This document shows, piece after piece, positions 62,724 through 64,000 of a DNA stretch of 64,000 nt. This DNA is from Bradyrhizobium sp. CER78 (GTDB taxonomy: Bacteria > Pseudomonadota > Alphaproteobacteria > Rhizobiales > Xanthobacteraceae). The notes beneath the pieces were generated by a model. It was given only the letters and a program-made list of their open reading frames with translations, did no database searches and was not told where the DNA came from. Both the position numbers and the translations under genes were made by a program. The stretch is taken from assembly GCF_029846235.1 (NCBI RefSeq), contig NZ_JARVWP010000012.1, positions 162,588-226,587 on the forward strand, in the 5' to 3' direction. The first letter of the stretch is position 1. Every line of letters starts with the position of its first letter.

Positions 62724-62739
62724 TTAAGGACGCGTTACC
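62724..62739. promoter_or_regulatory. Near-consensus CtrA box upstream of motA
   Basis: TTAAGGACGCGTTACC differs from TTAA-N7-TTAAC at one position. It lies about 90 bp upstream of motA in the divergent region with the oxidoreductase gene. CtrA controls motility genes in many alphaproteobacteria; binding here is inferred. Confidence 0.35.
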
Positions 62740-62907
62740 GAATTTAGTAGGGATAACAACGGGTAAACGGCTGCCTTTTCGCGATGTCGTTGAAGATGCT
62801 GGCTTTCCGCATGCAATGCGGTCGCCGCATGCGCAAAAGACCTCCCCGTAGAACAACGGACATGAGATAGCTTGCGGCAGAGGAAACGAACCAGCGAGCA
62901 GGACAGA

Positions 62908-63885
62908 ATGAAAGCGGTCGTCGTCGAGCAATATGCACCCATCGATCAGATCGGGCTGAAGGAGATCGCCACCCCCGAACCGGGACCGGGACAGATCCGC
63001 GTCCGGGTCCACGCCGCGAGCATCGGCTTCGTCGATGGGCTGAAGGTCGAGGGCCGCTACCAGACCAAGGATGCCCTGCCCTTTACGCCCGGTGCCGAAT
63101 TCGCCGGCGTGGTCGATGCGGTCGCGAGCGATGTCACCGGATTCGCACCGGGCATGCGGGTGATGGGCGCGGCGCGTTCGGGCGCGCTCGCCGAGCACAT
63201 CGTGGTGCCGCCTGAGGCCGTCGAGATCATGCCCGACGGATTGTCGATGGAGGCCGCCGCGGCCTTCCGCACCAACTACCTCACTGCGCTGTATGCGCTC
63301 GGCGAGCGCGGCGCGCTCAAGGCCGGCGAACAGTTGCTTGTGCTCGGTGCCGCCGGCGGCACCGGCGTCGCCGCAATCCAGGTCGGCAAGTTGCTCGGCG
63401 CGCGCGTCATTGCCGCGGCCTCGAGCGAGGAGAAGCGCAACTTCGCCGCAAGCTTCGGCGCCGATGCCGTCGTCGACTACACGAAGGCCGATTGGCGCGA
63501 CGCGCTGAAGGATGCGACCGGCGGCCAGGGTCCCGATGTGATCTTCGATCCGGTCGGCGGCGAGGTCTCGCTGCAGGCGTTCCGCTCGATCGCCTGGAAC
63601 GGCCGCCATGTCGTGGTCGGCTTTGCGGCCGGCAGCATTCCTGCCTTGCCGTTCAATCTGCCGCTGCTGAAGGGCGGCCTTCTGATCGGCGTCGATGCCG
63701 CCCAGATCGCGCGCCGCGAACCCGAGGCGCAGGCGCGCGTGATGACGCAATTGTCGACGTGGCTGAACGATGGCCGGCTGACGCCGGTTGTCGGCAAGGT
63801 GTTCGCGTTTGACGATTTCCGTGCGGCGTTCACGACCATGCAAACCCGCGCCGCGCTCGGCAAGATGGTGGTGCGGACCGGGTAG
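62908..63885 (+). CDS. NADPH:quinone oxidoreductase-like (MDR zinc-independent)
   Basis: A 325-aa medium-chain dehydrogenase/reductase. GAAGGTGVAAIQVGK is the NADPH-binding motif of quinone oxidoreductases (QOR/Nqo). The zinc-binding residues of true alcohol dehydrogenases are absent. The start at 62908 (AGGACAGA) was chosen; 62872 would add a charged leader. Reduces quinones or enones with NADPH; exact substrate unknown. Confidence 0.9.
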   Translation: MKAVVVEQYAPIDQIGLKEIATPEPGPGQIRVRVHAASIGFVDGLKVEGRYQTKDALPFTPGAEFAGVVDAVASDVTGFAPGMRVMGAARSGALAEHIVVPPEAVEIMPDGLSMEAAAAFRTNYLTALYALGERGALKAGEQLLVLGAAGGTGVAAIQVGKLLGARVIAAASSEEKRNFAASFGADAVVDYTKADWRDALKDATGGQGPDVIFDPVGGEVSLQAFRSIAWNGRHVVVGFAAGSIPALPFNLPLLKGGLLIGVDAAQIARREPEAQARVMTQLSTWLNDGRLTPVVGKVFAFDDFRAAFTTMQTRAALGKMVVRTG

Positions 63886-63909
63886 CGGGAGTGGCAAACT
63901 GTCGACGTC

Positions 63910-63999
63910 GTCCTGGCGAAAGCCAGGACCCATAACCACAGACATTCGTTGTCGGAGGGACTGCGGCCTCAGCATCGCACAACAATTTGCATCTGGGGC
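63910..63999. repeat. Dispersed repeat with GTCCTGGC hairpin
   Basis: GTCCTGGC-GAAA-GCCAGGAC is a perfect 8-bp hairpin with a GAAA loop, followed by CCATAACCACAGACATTCGT. The block resembles a repeat common between Bradyrhizobium genes (from memory) and runs to near the end of the window. Confidence 0.6.
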
Positions 64000-64000
64000 A

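Overview
The window looks like chromosome from a Bradyrhizobium-type alphaproteobacterium (Nitrobacteraceae). Evidence: high GC; a complete acpXL-to-lpxXL cluster for the very-long-chain fatty acid of lipid A; CtrA-type boxes; TTAGAA-type iron-control half-sites; tandem kup genes; and several families of dispersed intergenic palindromes. The assignment is inferred from gene content, not from a marker gene.

Layout. 1-5.1 kb: a LacI-regulated sugar or sugar-acid catabolic locus (divergent ABC ATPase, IlvD/Edd dehydratase, two SDR dehydrogenases) with two matching operators. 5.1-9.7 kb: LysR regulator, EamA exporter, M50 protease, a small membrane protein and an amino-acid-type ABC binding protein. 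9.7-15.6 kb: a five-gene minus-strand iron-uptake operon (Fiu-like receptor, PiuC dioxygenase, ExbB, ExbD, TonB) preceded by phased TTAGAA repeats. 15.6-22 kb: a MarR regulator divergent from a two-gene RND efflux pump, then an IalB-family protein and a GNAT acetyltransferase.

22.1-29.8 kb: a 7.6-kb genomic island between an imperfect 18-bp direct repeat, whose right copy is the 3' end of a tRNA-Gln(CUG) gene. It carries an intact tyrosine recombinase, two remnants of related recombinases, and mostly unrecognised cargo in overlapping pairs. This is the most accessory part of the window.

30-49.6 kb: mostly housekeeping and metabolic genes: PBP1A, a coiled-coil protein under a perfect CtrA box, a multiply broken gamma-glutamyltransferase, an APC permease, a SoxCD-like sulfur dehydrogenase pair, a P450, an extradiol dioxygenase-like protein, a GGDEF/EAL protein, a HerA-like ATPase, MgtC, a ParB-like protein and a KirBac-type channel with an apparent C-terminal frameshift. 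49.7-54 kb: the acpXL-fabZ-fabF2-fabF1-lpxXL lipid A operon. 54-64 kb: a rhodanese/aminotransferase/polyamine-binding-protein operon, two kup K+ transporters, motA/motB, and a quinone-oxidoreductase-like enzyme. Three related palindromes (3485, 9683, 53998) sit between genes, two of them at convergent gene ends.
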